From: Pseudomonas sp. ATCC PTA-122608
Lineage (GTDB): Bacteria; Pseudomonadota; Gammaproteobacteria; Pseudomonadales; Pseudomonadaceae
Assembly: GCF_001952855.1 (NCBI RefSeq)
Contig: NZ_LPNO01000035.1
Span: forward strand, 458,886-522,885
Direction of reading: 5' to 3'
DNA length: 64,000 nucleotides
A program made the translations under genes and the position numbers. Below the pieces are notes generated by a model. The model worked only from the letters and a program-made list of their open reading frames with translations. It was not told the DNA's origin and ran no database searches. Below, one piece after another: positions 23,426 through 31,331 of the stretch (its first letter is position 1; the number at the start of each line of letters is the position of its first letter).

Positions 23426-24216
23426 AGCGCTCATCGCTGTTTGTCATCCAGTTGCTGTTTACCTTGCTGGTCTGCGCCTTCATGTTGGTGCCGGTATTGA
23501 TGTCATTGCTGGCGGGGCTGACGCGCAACTTCTTCGTCGGCCTGTCCAGCGGCCTGACCTTCGACTGGTTGATCCAGGTCTGGCAGGCCTACTCGCCGAC
23601 GGTCTGGCTCTCGCTGCAACTGGCCCTGGTTTGCGCGGTATGCGTCTGCGTGATCGGCGTACCGGCGGCGTATGCCTTGGTGCGTATGAACAACCGCTTC
23701 AGCCGCGCCTTCGAGGAATTGATGGTGCTGCCGGTGGCCATGCCCGGCCTGGCCAGTGCCCTGGCGTTGTTGCTGACCTACGGCCAATTCGGAGGGTTTC
23801 GCAGCAGTTGGTTGTTCATTCTGGTGGGGCATGTGTTGTTCACCTTGCCGTTCCTGGTGCGCCCGGTGATGGCGGTGATGCAACGCCAGCAACTGCCGGT
23901 TCTGGAAGAGGCTGCCGCCAGTTTGGGCGCAGGCCCCGTTCGACGCTTTTTCAGTGTGGTAGTGCCTAATTGCCGGGCGGGGATTCTCGCCGGAGTGCTG
24001 ATGGTCGTTACCTTGTCGCTGGGGGAGTTCAACCTGACCTGGATGCTCCACACGCCGATGACCAAGACCTTGCCCGTCGGCCTCGCTGACAGCTATGCCT
24101 CGGCCCGCCTGGAAATCGCCAGCGCCTACACCCTTATCTTTTTGCTGATGATCGTACCGCTGCTGATTGCGTTGCAGGCCATCAGTGCTCGTCTGTCTCG
24201 TGGAGAGCGTCGATGA
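23422..24216 (+). CDS. ABC transporter permease 2
   Basis: This is a 264-aa PotC-like partner permease with six likely spans. It starts at GTG 23422 within GTGA, coupled to the previous stop. The docking loop is VLEEAAASLGAGPVRRFFSVVVP. It ends in ATGA shared with the ATPase gene, so all transport genes are translationally coupled. Confidence 0.9.
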   Translation: MKRSSLFVIQLLFTLLVCAFMLVPVLMSLLAGLTRNFFVGLSSGLTFDWLIQVWQAYSPTVWLSLQLALVCAVCVCVIGVPAAYALVRMNNRFSRAFEELMVLPVAMPGLASALALLLTYGQFGGFRSSWLFILVGHVLFTLPFLVRPVMAVMQRQQLPVLEEAAASLGAGPVRRFFSVVVPNCRAGILAGVLMVVTLSLGEFNLTWMLHTPMTKTLPVGLADSYASARLEIASAYTLIFLLMIVPLLIALQAISARLSRGERR

Positions 24217-25244
24217 CCGCTATCACCATTCGCCTGAAGGGTTGCCGCAAGGCATTCGCCGACGGCACCGTTGCTGTGCAGAACCTCGACCTGACCATCG
24301 AGGGCGGCGAAACCCTGGCCATTCTCGGCCCGTCCGGTTGTGGCAAAACCACCACCTTGCGCTTGATCGCCGGCCTTGAGCGTCCCGACGTGGGCCAGGT
24401 TTTTTTCGGTGACACCGACGTCACGCGCCTGCCCATCGAGCGCCGTGATGTGGGCATGGTGTTCCAGAATTACGCCTTGTTCCCCAACCTGGATGTGGCC
24501 GGCAATATCGTCTACGGCCTGAAAATTCGCGGCGTCGCGCCGGCAGAGCGCAACAAGCGCTGTGACGAACTGCTGGAGCTGGTGGGCCTGCAGAACCATG
24601 GCAAGCGCAGCATCCATGAACTGTCCGGCGGCCAGCGTCAGCGTGTGGCATTGGCTCGCGCCTTGGCGCCTCGGCCCAAAGTGCTGTTGCTGGATGAGCC
24701 GTTGGCAGCGCTCGACGCACAGTTGCGTGAGCGCCTGCGCAGCGAGCTGGATCAGCTATTGCGCGGCCTCGGCATCACCTCGGTGTTCGTCACCCACGAT
24801 CAGGGAGAAGCCATGGCCCTGGGAGATCGCATCCTGGTGATGGAGCAGGGGCGTATCGCGCAACTGGCCAGCCCGCGGGAGATCTACCAGCAGCCGGCCA
24901 ACGCGTTTGTTGCAGGCTTTGTGGGCAACCTGAATGCCTTTTCGGTGGTTGATCGCACGGCCCATGGCTTGAAAGTGTGTGGCGGCGAACTGCCGTGGCA
25001 CGAGCCCCATCTGCCGGCCACCGTGTACTGCCGCCCCGAGCACCTGCGGGTGATGGAGAGCGAAGGGCACCTGCACGGGCATTTGCTGGCGCAGTTTTTC
25101 CAGGGCGCCCAAAGCCGCCTGCTGGTGGATGTCGGTGGCCCGCAACCGCTGCTGGTGGACAGCAGCGACAACCAGCTTCACGCCGTCGGCGCGCCGATTG
25201 CCCTGGCCATCGCCCCACACAAGCTGTTCACCCTGCATGCCTGA
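24213..25244 (+). CDS. ABC transporter ATP-binding protein
   Basis: This is a 343-aa ATPase of the PotA/UgpC/PhnT type. Walker A is GPSGCGKTT, the signature is LSGGQRQRVALARAL, Walker B is VLLLDEPLAALD and the switch is VFVTHDQGEAMAL. The C-terminal ~100 residues form a TOBE-like regulatory domain (VYCRPEHLRVM). It energises the two permeases upstream. Confidence 0.92.
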   Translation: MTAITIRLKGCRKAFADGTVAVQNLDLTIEGGETLAILGPSGCGKTTTLRLIAGLERPDVGQVFFGDTDVTRLPIERRDVGMVFQNYALFPNLDVAGNIVYGLKIRGVAPAERNKRCDELLELVGLQNHGKRSIHELSGGQRQRVALARALAPRPKVLLLDEPLAALDAQLRERLRSELDQLLRGLGITSVFVTHDQGEAMALGDRILVMEQGRIAQLASPREIYQQPANAFVAGFVGNLNAFSVVDRTAHGLKVCGGELPWHEPHLPATVYCRPEHLRVMESEGHLHGHLLAQFFQGAQSRLLVDVGGPQPLLVDSSDNQLHAVGAPIALAIAPHKLFTLHA

Positions 25245-25260
25245 CTTCAGAGAGCCTATT

Positions 25261-26094
25261 TTGAACCGTCCGTTTCTTGTTGCGCAGATCAGCGACCTGC
25301 ACCTTAAAGCCGGGCAACGCCTGACTTACGGCGTGGTCGACACTCTCGGTGCATTACGCCGTGCCGTCGACCACCTGAATGCCAGTTACCCGAGGCCCGA
25401 TATCGTGGTGATCAGCGGCGACCTGGTGGACTTTGGCCGCGCCGATGAATACGCCGTGCTGCACCCCGAGCTGGCCCGTTTGCAAATGCCTTGCTACCTG
25501 GTGCCGGGCAATCACGACAACCGCCAGCATTTGCTCGACGCGTTTCATGATCACCGCTATTTGCCGGCGAGCGCCGACGGCCCGCTGGACTGGGTGGTGG
25601 ACGACTATCCGGTGCGGCTGATCGGCCTGGATTCGACGATTCCCGATACCCATGGCGGCCAGCTGCTGGACAGCCAATTGCAGTGGCTTGATCAGCAACT
25701 GGCGCTGCAGCCGCACGTGCCGACCCTGCTGATCTTGCATCACCCGCCGTTTATCAGCGGCATCGGCCATATGGACCGCGAGCCGTTCCGTAACGCCCCT
25801 GCGCTGGAAAAGGTCATCGCACGCCACCCTCAGGTGGAACGTCTGCTGTGTGGGCATTTGCACCGGCCGATGCAGCGCCGTTTCGGCGGCAGTGTGAGCT
25901 GTGTATGCCCGGGCACGTCCCATCAAATCGTGCTGGATCTACAGGAGGTTGCTCCGGCGCATTTCAATCTGGAACCGGCGGGTTATCTCTTGCACCGCTG
26001 GGATGAACAGCAGGGCTTGGTCAGCCACAACGGCGTATTCGGGGACTACCCGGGGCCGTATCCGTTTTATGACGCTGATGGGTTAATTGACTGA
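25261..26094 (+). CDS. GpdQ/CpdA-like metallophosphodiesterase
   Basis: This is a 277-aa dimetal phosphodiesterase. TTG 25261 (MNRPFLVAQISDLHL) is preceded by AGAGAG; ATG 25237, overlapping the ATPase end, would give 285 aa and cannot be excluded. All calcineurin-like metal motifs are present: ISDLHLKAG, VISGDLVDFG, VPGNHDNRQ, LILHHPPF and CGHLHRPM. Extended similarity to the glycerophosphodiesterase GpdQ (the Tyr-Gly-x-V-D segment after the first motif and HPPF) suggests a glycerophosphodiester or related phosphodiester substrate taken up by the transporter encoded in the same operon. Confidence 0.86.
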   Translation: MNRPFLVAQISDLHLKAGQRLTYGVVDTLGALRRAVDHLNASYPRPDIVVISGDLVDFGRADEYAVLHPELARLQMPCYLVPGNHDNRQHLLDAFHDHRYLPASADGPLDWVVDDYPVRLIGLDSTIPDTHGGQLLDSQLQWLDQQLALQPHVPTLLILHHPPFISGIGHMDREPFRNAPALEKVIARHPQVERLLCGHLHRPMQRRFGGSVSCVCPGTSHQIVLDLQEVAPAHFNLEPAGYLLHRWDEQQGLVSHNGVFGDYPGPYPFYDADGLID

Positions 26095-26136
26095 AGTTTT
26101 CCGTAGGTTTATCTCTTGCGCGGTGGCGCTCCGATA

Positions 26137-26586
26137 CTAATCGCTGCTGCTGCCGAGCAAGATCCAGCGCTTGCCCGAGGCATGGATGTCATAGGCGAAC
26201 TCCCAGAACACGGGATAGCCTGGATGGCCGTTGGCGAGATAGAAATCATAGGCTGCATCAGCGTTATCGAGTTGTGCTCCCTGCAACAGTTGTTCGGCCA
26301 ATGCCCGAATTTCTGCGTGTTTGATGTCGAGGTCTAGCGGGCCTGAACCGAGGTCGCCAGGGTAGAGCAGCCACTCAAGCACTTGCTCGCGAACTTCGTT
26401 GAGACTGACGGGAGCACAGCGACTCACCACGCAGGATGAGTTGACCGCAGACTTGAGGATGTCTATCAACGGGGCGCCCGAATCCAGAGGGCCGTAGACG
26501 TCCAACGAGACCTGATAGTTGTTGCCATACAGAAGATGTTCAAGCCGTTTAATGTATTCAGGCCGGTTGTCGTTGGTCACCTGCAT
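26137..26586 (-). CDS. Hypothetical 149-aa protein
   Basis: The start ATG 26586 overlaps the stop of the upstream GNAT gene by one base, with AGGAGG five bases before it, so the two are co-translated. The protein begins MQVTNDNRPEYIKRLEHLLYGN and ends HPGYPVFWEFAYDIHASGKR. No recognised domain, signal peptide or membrane segment. It may be an accessory of the acetyltransferase, but nothing beyond the operon supports this. Confidence 0.7.
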   Translation of the reverse strand: MQVTNDNRPEYIKRLEHLLYGNNYQVSLDVYGPLDSGAPLIDILKSAVNSSCVVSRCAPVSLNEVREQVLEWLLYPGDLGSGPLDLDIKHAEIRALAEQLLQGAQLDNADAAYDFYLANGHPGYPVFWEFAYDIHASGKRWILLGSSSD

Positions 26587-27050
26587 TAAGCCTCCTGATC
26601 AATTAACGATTTTGCATGAGTTGCATGTTTGTCCTGTACCGGCTCAAACCCGCAGCGCAGGTAAAAGGCGGCACCTTCTTGGGTGTCGGTAGACAAGCGC
26701 ACAACACCGAACTGCTGCGCAGCGTGTTTCAGAAGCTGACTGACCAATGCTTTGCCCACATGGCATCCCCTTGATGCCTGTGCGACGTACACCCGGCGTA
26801 GCCTGCCAACCTCCGGACCGGCATAAGGGTCATAGGACAGCCCGCCAATGGCGATCAACTGCCCGTTATTGAATACGCCCAAAAGACATTCGCCGGGTCG
26901 ATCAAAACGGTTGGCGCCGCTCTTCCACTCTGCAATCAGGCGCGTCAGAAACCTGAAGCCTTCAGCGATGGCTTCTGCTTCCAGTATCAGGAGTTCTTCG
27001 GTCAGCGCTGAGAGTGTGCGTATCGAAAAGTCGCGCGTTGTATGGATCAC
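26586..27050 (-). CDS. GNAT-family N-acetyltransferase
   Basis: This is a 154-aa acyltransferase. The acetyl-CoA-binding region is VGRLRRVYVAQASRGCHVGKALVSQLLKHA, with the Q/R-x-x-G-x-G/A loop altered to RGCHVGKA. The C-terminal GAAFYLRCGFEP is the usual beta6-beta7 element. Substrate unknown. It is the first gene of a two-gene operon with the hypothetical protein at 26137. Confidence 0.8.
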   Translation of the reverse strand: MIHTTRDFSIRTLSALTEELLILEAEAIAEGFRFLTRLIAEWKSGANRFDRPGECLLGVFNNGQLIAIGGLSYDPYAGPEVGRLRRVYVAQASRGCHVGKALVSQLLKHAAQQFGVVRLSTDTQEGAAFYLRCGFEPVQDKHATHAKSLIDQEA

Positions 27051-27197
27051 CGGAGCTACCTTTGTTTTTGTTCGGGTCGCGCTACTTTAGCCTGAGATGC
27101 GCCCGTCGACTTGCCATCGCTGCTTAGTCGCGAAGTAGTTCTGCATATCGCGTCGTTCGATTATCATGAGTAGAACTTGTGATCATCTGGAATAAAA

Positions 27198-27210
27198 TGA
27201 GTTTGTCTCA
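27198..27210. promoter_or_regulatory. Candidate MetR-type site upstream of metE
   Basis: TGAG-TTTGT-CTCA is a perfect 4-bp inverted repeat with a 5-bp spacer, close to the published MetR consensus TGAA-N5-TTCA. It lies 54 bp upstream of the metE start. No cobalamin riboswitch is seen in the leader. Confidence 0.4.
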
Positions 27211-27264
27211 CTATCACCCGATCCCGACAATAGCTCCCATACACACACATTGGAGCTTTACGTC

Positions 27265-29553
27265 ATGGCTGTTGCCCATTCCCTTGGATTCCCGCGCATT
27301 GGTCGCGATCGTGAACTGAAAAAAGCGCAGGAAGCGTTTTGGAAGGGTGAACTCGATGAAGCCGGCCTGCGCGCCGTAGGTCGTGAGTTGCGCAAGACGC
27401 ACTGGGACCTGCAAAAGAAAGCCGGCATCGAGTTGCTGCCCGCCGGTGATTTTGCCTGGTACGACCAGGTACTGACTCACTCGCTGATGTTCGGTGTGAT
27501 CCCTGAGCGTTTCCGCCCGGCCGATGGCAAAGCCACCCTGCACACCCTGTTCGGCATGGCCCGTGGCGTCAGCGACAACTGCTGCGGCGGTGCCCACGCC
27601 CAGGAAATGACCAAGTGGTTCGACACCAATTACCACTATCTGGTGCCTGAGTTCAGCGCCGACCAGCAGTTCCAGCTGGGTTGGGATCAACTGTTCGAAG
27701 AGGTCAAGGAAGCCCGTGACCTTGGCCACACCGTCAAGCCGGTGGTCATCGGCCCGCTGACGTACCTGTGGCTGGGCAAGGCCAAGGGCGGCTATTTCGA
27801 CAAGCTCAACCTGCTGGACCGACTGCTGCCGCTGTACGGCCAGATCTTCCAGCGCCTGGCGGACCTGGGCGTGGAGTGGGTGCAAATCGACGAGCCGATC
27901 CTGGTGTTGGACCTGCCGCAGGATTGGAAAAATGCCTTTGAACGTGCCTACAACCTGATCCAGCGTGACCCGCTGAAGAAGCTGGTGGCCACCTATTTTG
28001 GCGGCCTGGAAGAGAACCTCGGCCTGGCAGCCAACCTGCCGGTGGACGGCCTGCACATCGACCTGGTGCGTGCGCCGGATCAGTACCCGACCATCCTTGA
28101 TCGCCTGCCGGCTTATAAGGTGCTGTCCCTGGGCGTGGTCAACGGCCGTAACGTATGGCGCTGCGACCTGGAAAAAGCCCTGGCCACCTTGCAGCACGCT
28201 CATGAGCGTCTGGGTGATCGCCTGTGGGTGGCGCCGTCCTGCTCCTTGCTGCACAGCCCGGTGGACCTGGGCCGTGAAGACAAGCTGGATGCCGAGCTGA
28301 AAAGCTGGCTGGCGTTTGCCGTACAGAAGTGCGAGGAAGTGGCGGTGCTGGCTCAGGCCGTGAATCAACCTGAAGCGCCAAACGTGATCGCCGCCCTGGC
28401 TGAAAGCCACACCGTTCAAGCTGCCCGTGCCGCTTCCCCGCGTATCCACAAGCCCGCGGTGCAAGCCCGCGTGGCGGCGATCACCGCCAAGGACAGCCAG
28501 CGTCACTCGCTGTTTGCCCAGCGTATCGAGAAACAACGGGCTGGCCTCAACCTGCCGCTGTTCCCGACCACCACCATCGGTTCGTTCCCGCAAACCGCCT
28601 CGATCCGCCTGGCCCGCCAGTCCTACAAGGCTGGCAAATTAAGCGAAGCCGAATACGTCGAAGCCATGCACAGCGAGATTCGTCACGCTGTAGAAGTGCA
28701 GGAAAACCTTGGCCTGGACGTGCTGGTGCACGGTGAGGCCGAACGCAACGACATGGTCGAATACTTCGCCGAGCAGTTGGACGGTTATGTATTTACCCGT
28801 TTTGGCTGGGTGCAGAGCTACGGTTCCCGTTGCGTGAAACCCGCAGTGATTTTCGGTGACCTGAGCCGTCCGAAAGCCATGACCGTGGAGTGGATCCGCT
28901 ACGCCCAAGGCCTGACCAACAAGGTGATGAAGGGCATGCTGACCGGCCCGGTGACCATGCTGATGTGGTCGTTCCCCCGTGAAGACGTGAGCCGCGAAGA
29001 ACAGGCTCGCCAACTGGCCCTGGCGATTCGTGATGAAGTGGTGGACCTGGAAGCCGCCGGCATCAAGATCGTCCAGATCGACGAAGCCGCGTTCCGTGAA
29101 GGCTTGCCGTTGCGCCAGGCGCAGTGGAAGGAATACCTGGATTGGGCCACTGAAGTGTTCCGCCTGTGCGCCTCCGGCGTGCGTGACGAAACCCAGATTC
29201 ACACCCACATGTGCTACAGCGAGTTCAACGATGTGATCGAGTCCATCGCGGCGATGGATGCTGACGTGATCACCATCGAAACCTCGCGCTCGGACATGGA
29301 GCTGCTGGAGGCATTCGAAGCCTTCGCTTACCCGAACGACATTGGCCCGGGGGTGTACGACATCCACTCGCCACGGGTGCCGGATGCGTCGGAAATGGCC
29401 AACCTGCTGCGCAAGGCGGCCAAGCGTATCCCGGCTGACCGTTTGTGGGTCAACCCGGATTGCGGTTTGAAAACCCGTGGCTGGCCGGAGACTGAAGCGG
29501 CGCTGATACACATGGTGACTGCAGCACGTCAACTGCGGGCCGAACTGGCCTGA
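27265..29553 (+). CDS. metE: Cobalamin-independent methionine synthase
   Basis: This 762-aa enzyme transfers the methyl group of 5-methyltetrahydropteroyltri-L-glutamate to homocysteine. It starts MAVAHSLGFPRIGRDRELKKA at ATG 27265 with TTGGAG upstream. The catalytic C-terminal barrel carries the Zn ligands in HTHMCYSEF (His and Cys) and VNPDCGLKTRGW (Cys), with VHGEAERNDMVEYFAE between. Length is normal for the family (about 755-770). Single gene with its own terminator. Confidence 0.97.
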   Translation: MAVAHSLGFPRIGRDRELKKAQEAFWKGELDEAGLRAVGRELRKTHWDLQKKAGIELLPAGDFAWYDQVLTHSLMFGVIPERFRPADGKATLHTLFGMARGVSDNCCGGAHAQEMTKWFDTNYHYLVPEFSADQQFQLGWDQLFEEVKEARDLGHTVKPVVIGPLTYLWLGKAKGGYFDKLNLLDRLLPLYGQIFQRLADLGVEWVQIDEPILVLDLPQDWKNAFERAYNLIQRDPLKKLVATYFGGLEENLGLAANLPVDGLHIDLVRAPDQYPTILDRLPAYKVLSLGVVNGRNVWRCDLEKALATLQHAHERLGDRLWVAPSCSLLHSPVDLGREDKLDAELKSWLAFAVQKCEEVAVLAQAVNQPEAPNVIAALAESHTVQAARAASPRIHKPAVQARVAAITAKDSQRHSLFAQRIEKQRAGLNLPLFPTTTIGSFPQTASIRLARQSYKAGKLSEAEYVEAMHSEIRHAVEVQENLGLDVLVHGEAERNDMVEYFAEQLDGYVFTRFGWVQSYGSRCVKPAVIFGDLSRPKAMTVEWIRYAQGLTNKVMKGMLTGPVTMLMWSFPREDVSREEQARQLALAIRDEVVDLEAAGIKIVQIDEAAFREGLPLRQAQWKEYLDWATEVFRLCASGVRDETQIHTHMCYSEFNDVIESIAAMDADVITIETSRSDMELLEAFEAFAYPNDIGPGVYDIHSPRVPDASEMANLLRKAAKRIPADRLWVNPDCGLKTRGWPETEAALIHMVTAARQLRAELA

Positions 29554-29559
29554 TCCAAA

Positions 29560-29582
29560 CACCCGGAATCAAACGCCGGGTG
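29560..29582 (+). terminator. metE terminator-like hairpin
   Basis: CACCCGG (29560-29566) and CCGGGTG (29576-29582) form a perfect 7-bp stem with a 9-base loop, seven bases after the metE stop. No strong T run follows; a REPIN starts 10 bases later. Confidence 0.55.
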
Positions 29583-29592
29583 AAGATCAAAA

Positions 29593-29685
29593 ATGTGGGA
29601 GCGGGCTTGCTCGCGAATGCGGTGTATCAGTCGCTGGAGAGGTTGACTGACCCACCGCATTCGCGAGCAAGCCCGCTCCCACATT
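29593..29685. repeat. REPIN (GTGGGAGCGGGCTTGCTCGC type)
   Basis: An inverted REP pair of the same type as 14190 and 16827 but with a different loop (GTATCAGTCGCTGGAGAGG). It lies between metE and the FecI gene. Confidence 0.92.
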
Positions 29686-29801
29686 GGGTCTCCGGCGTTA
29701 TAAAAATCATGAAATTGCCAGCATCACCCCGCGCAGACTAGAATGCGATCAATTCTTAATTACGCTTGGGCCTCACCGCCCGGCGCGCCCCGGTGATCGG
29801 C

Positions 29802-30299
29802 ATGTCGTCTCCCCTCAATCTGCATATCCAGGACCTGTACTGCGAACACCATGGATGGTTGCACCGTTGGCTGGACCGCAAGCTGGGCAATGCCAGCGAT
29901 GCCGCAGACCTGGCCCATGACACGTTCATGCGCCTGCTCACCCGGCACACCAGCACCCACCTGGGCGCCGAGCCACGGGCGTTGCTCACGCATATCGCCA
30001 AGGGCTTGATGATCGACAGCTGGCGCCGCCAGGAGGTGGAACGCGCCTACCTGGAAACCATCGCCCACCTGCCCGAACAGCATGTACCTTCGCCGGAAAC
30101 CCGCTGGCTGATTCTCGAAGCGCTGTACCGCATTGAAGCGATGCTGCGGGATCTGCCGGAAAAAACCCGCCAGGCATTCCTGATGTCGCAGATCGACGGC
30201 CTGACCTATCAACAGATCGCCGATGCCCTGGGTGTGTCGCTGATTTCAGTCAAACGCTACATGCGCGATGCCTTCCTGGCCTGCCTGAGCGTGGCATGA
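29802..30299 (+). CDS. ECF sigma factor, FecI type
   Basis: This is a 165-aa iron-starvation sigma factor. ATG 29802 (MSSPLNLHIQDLYCEHHGWL) gives the usual N-terminus; the frame is open 12 codons upstream. Region 2 contains ASDAADLAHDTFMRLLTR and region 4 is LPEKTRQAFLMSQIDGLTYQQIADALGVS. It is encoded directly ahead of FecR and a TonB-dependent transducer. By analogy with Fec/Fiu/Fox systems it should drive transcription of that receptor when FecR relays siderophore binding. Confidence 0.92.
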   Translation: MSSPLNLHIQDLYCEHHGWLHRWLDRKLGNASDAADLAHDTFMRLLTRHTSTHLGAEPRALLTHIAKGLMIDSWRRQEVERAYLETIAHLPEQHVPSPETRWLILEALYRIEAMLRDLPEKTRQAFLMSQIDGLTYQQIADALGVSLISVKRYMRDAFLACLSVA

Positions 30300-31243
30300 G
30301 CCAGTCGATTGATCCGCTGATCCTCGGTGAAGCCGCCGCCTGGATGGTGCAGTTGCAGTCCGGCAGCGCCACCGATGAAGACCGTCGCGCCATCGCCCAA
30401 TGGCAGGGCCGCAGCGCCCAGCACGCCCAGGCCTGGCAACGGGCGCAGGCCGTTCTGGGGGACTTCAGCAGCGTGCCGGCGGCGATTGCCGGCGATACCT
30501 TGAAGCGCATCGGGCGCAAAAAATCCCTTGGCCGACGCCAGGCGCTCGGGTTGTTGCTGGCGGCGGGCCCGGCGGCCTGGCTGGCGTATCGGCAGGTGCC
30601 GTGGCAGCAGTGGACCGCCGACCAGCACACGGCCATTGGCGAACAAAAGAACCTGACTTTACCCGACGGTACACGCCTGCTGATCAACACCGGCAGCTCG
30701 CTGAATATCGCGTTCTCCGATCAGGTACGGCGCATCGAGTTGCTCAAGGGCGAAGTGTTGATCACCACCGCCAAGGACTCAGCCCAACGTCCTTTTATCG
30801 TTCAGACCCGCCACGGCACCGCCCGCGCCTTGGGTACGCGGTTCAGCGTGCGGGTGGGTGAGCAGGCAAGTCGAGTGGCCGTGACCGAAGGCGCGGTGGA
30901 GTTGCTGGCGGAGCATGCCCGCCAGGGCGTGATCGTCAAGGCGGGCGAGCAGGGCGCCTTCAGTGCGGACCGTGTGGCGGCCGTCGAGCCATTGGATGTC
31001 AGCGCCCTGACCTGGGAAAACGGCATGCTGCTGGCCCAGCACATGCGCCTGGCGGACCTGCTGGATGAGCTGGGACGTTATCGCGCCGGTGTGTTGCGCT
31101 GCCACGACTCGGTGGCCAACCTCACGGTATCGGGCGCGTTTTCCCTGCGGGATACCGACGCCAGCCTGTACCTGTTGCAGGAAACCCTACCGGTCAAGGT
31201 CAGCAGCCTCACCGGGTATTGGGTGACGGTCGAGCCACGCTGA
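30296..31243 (+). CDS. FecR-family anti-sigma/signal transducer
   Basis: This is a 315-aa inner-membrane regulator overlapping the sigma-factor gene by four bases (ATGA). The N-terminal cytoplasmic segment has the FecR W-x-x-x-L-x-S-G-x pattern (AAAWMVQLQSGSATDEDRRA). One hydrophobic segment lies near residue 82 (ALGLLLAAGPAAWLAY). The periplasmic FecR domain follows (NLTLPDGTRLLINTGSSLNIAF). It links the receptor signalling domain to the sigma factor. Confidence 0.92.
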   Translation: MSQSIDPLILGEAAAWMVQLQSGSATDEDRRAIAQWQGRSAQHAQAWQRAQAVLGDFSSVPAAIAGDTLKRIGRKKSLGRRQALGLLLAAGPAAWLAYRQVPWQQWTADQHTAIGEQKNLTLPDGTRLLINTGSSLNIAFSDQVRRIELLKGEVLITTAKDSAQRPFIVQTRHGTARALGTRFSVRVGEQASRVAVTEGAVELLAEHARQGVIVKAGEQGAFSADRVAAVEPLDVSALTWENGMLLAQHMRLADLLDELGRYRAGVLRCHDSVANLTVSGAFSLRDTDASLYLLQETLPVKVSSLTGYWVTVEPR

Positions 31244-31331
31244 ATTTTTTCAACGTTCGTTGATACCTTTTTCGTTGTCGCCCGGTGTAGGGGAGAACCC
31301 TCAACATTGCTCCGCGCCGACAGGAATGCCC

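Noticed and set aside
27051..27264. Cobalamin riboswitch before metE
   Set aside because: No B12-box-like conserved segment or extended fold is visible in the 214-bp leader.
27214..28593. 459-codon open frame antisense to metE
   Set aside because: metE is unmistakable on the plus strand; the antisense frame shows only the usual GC-bias pattern.
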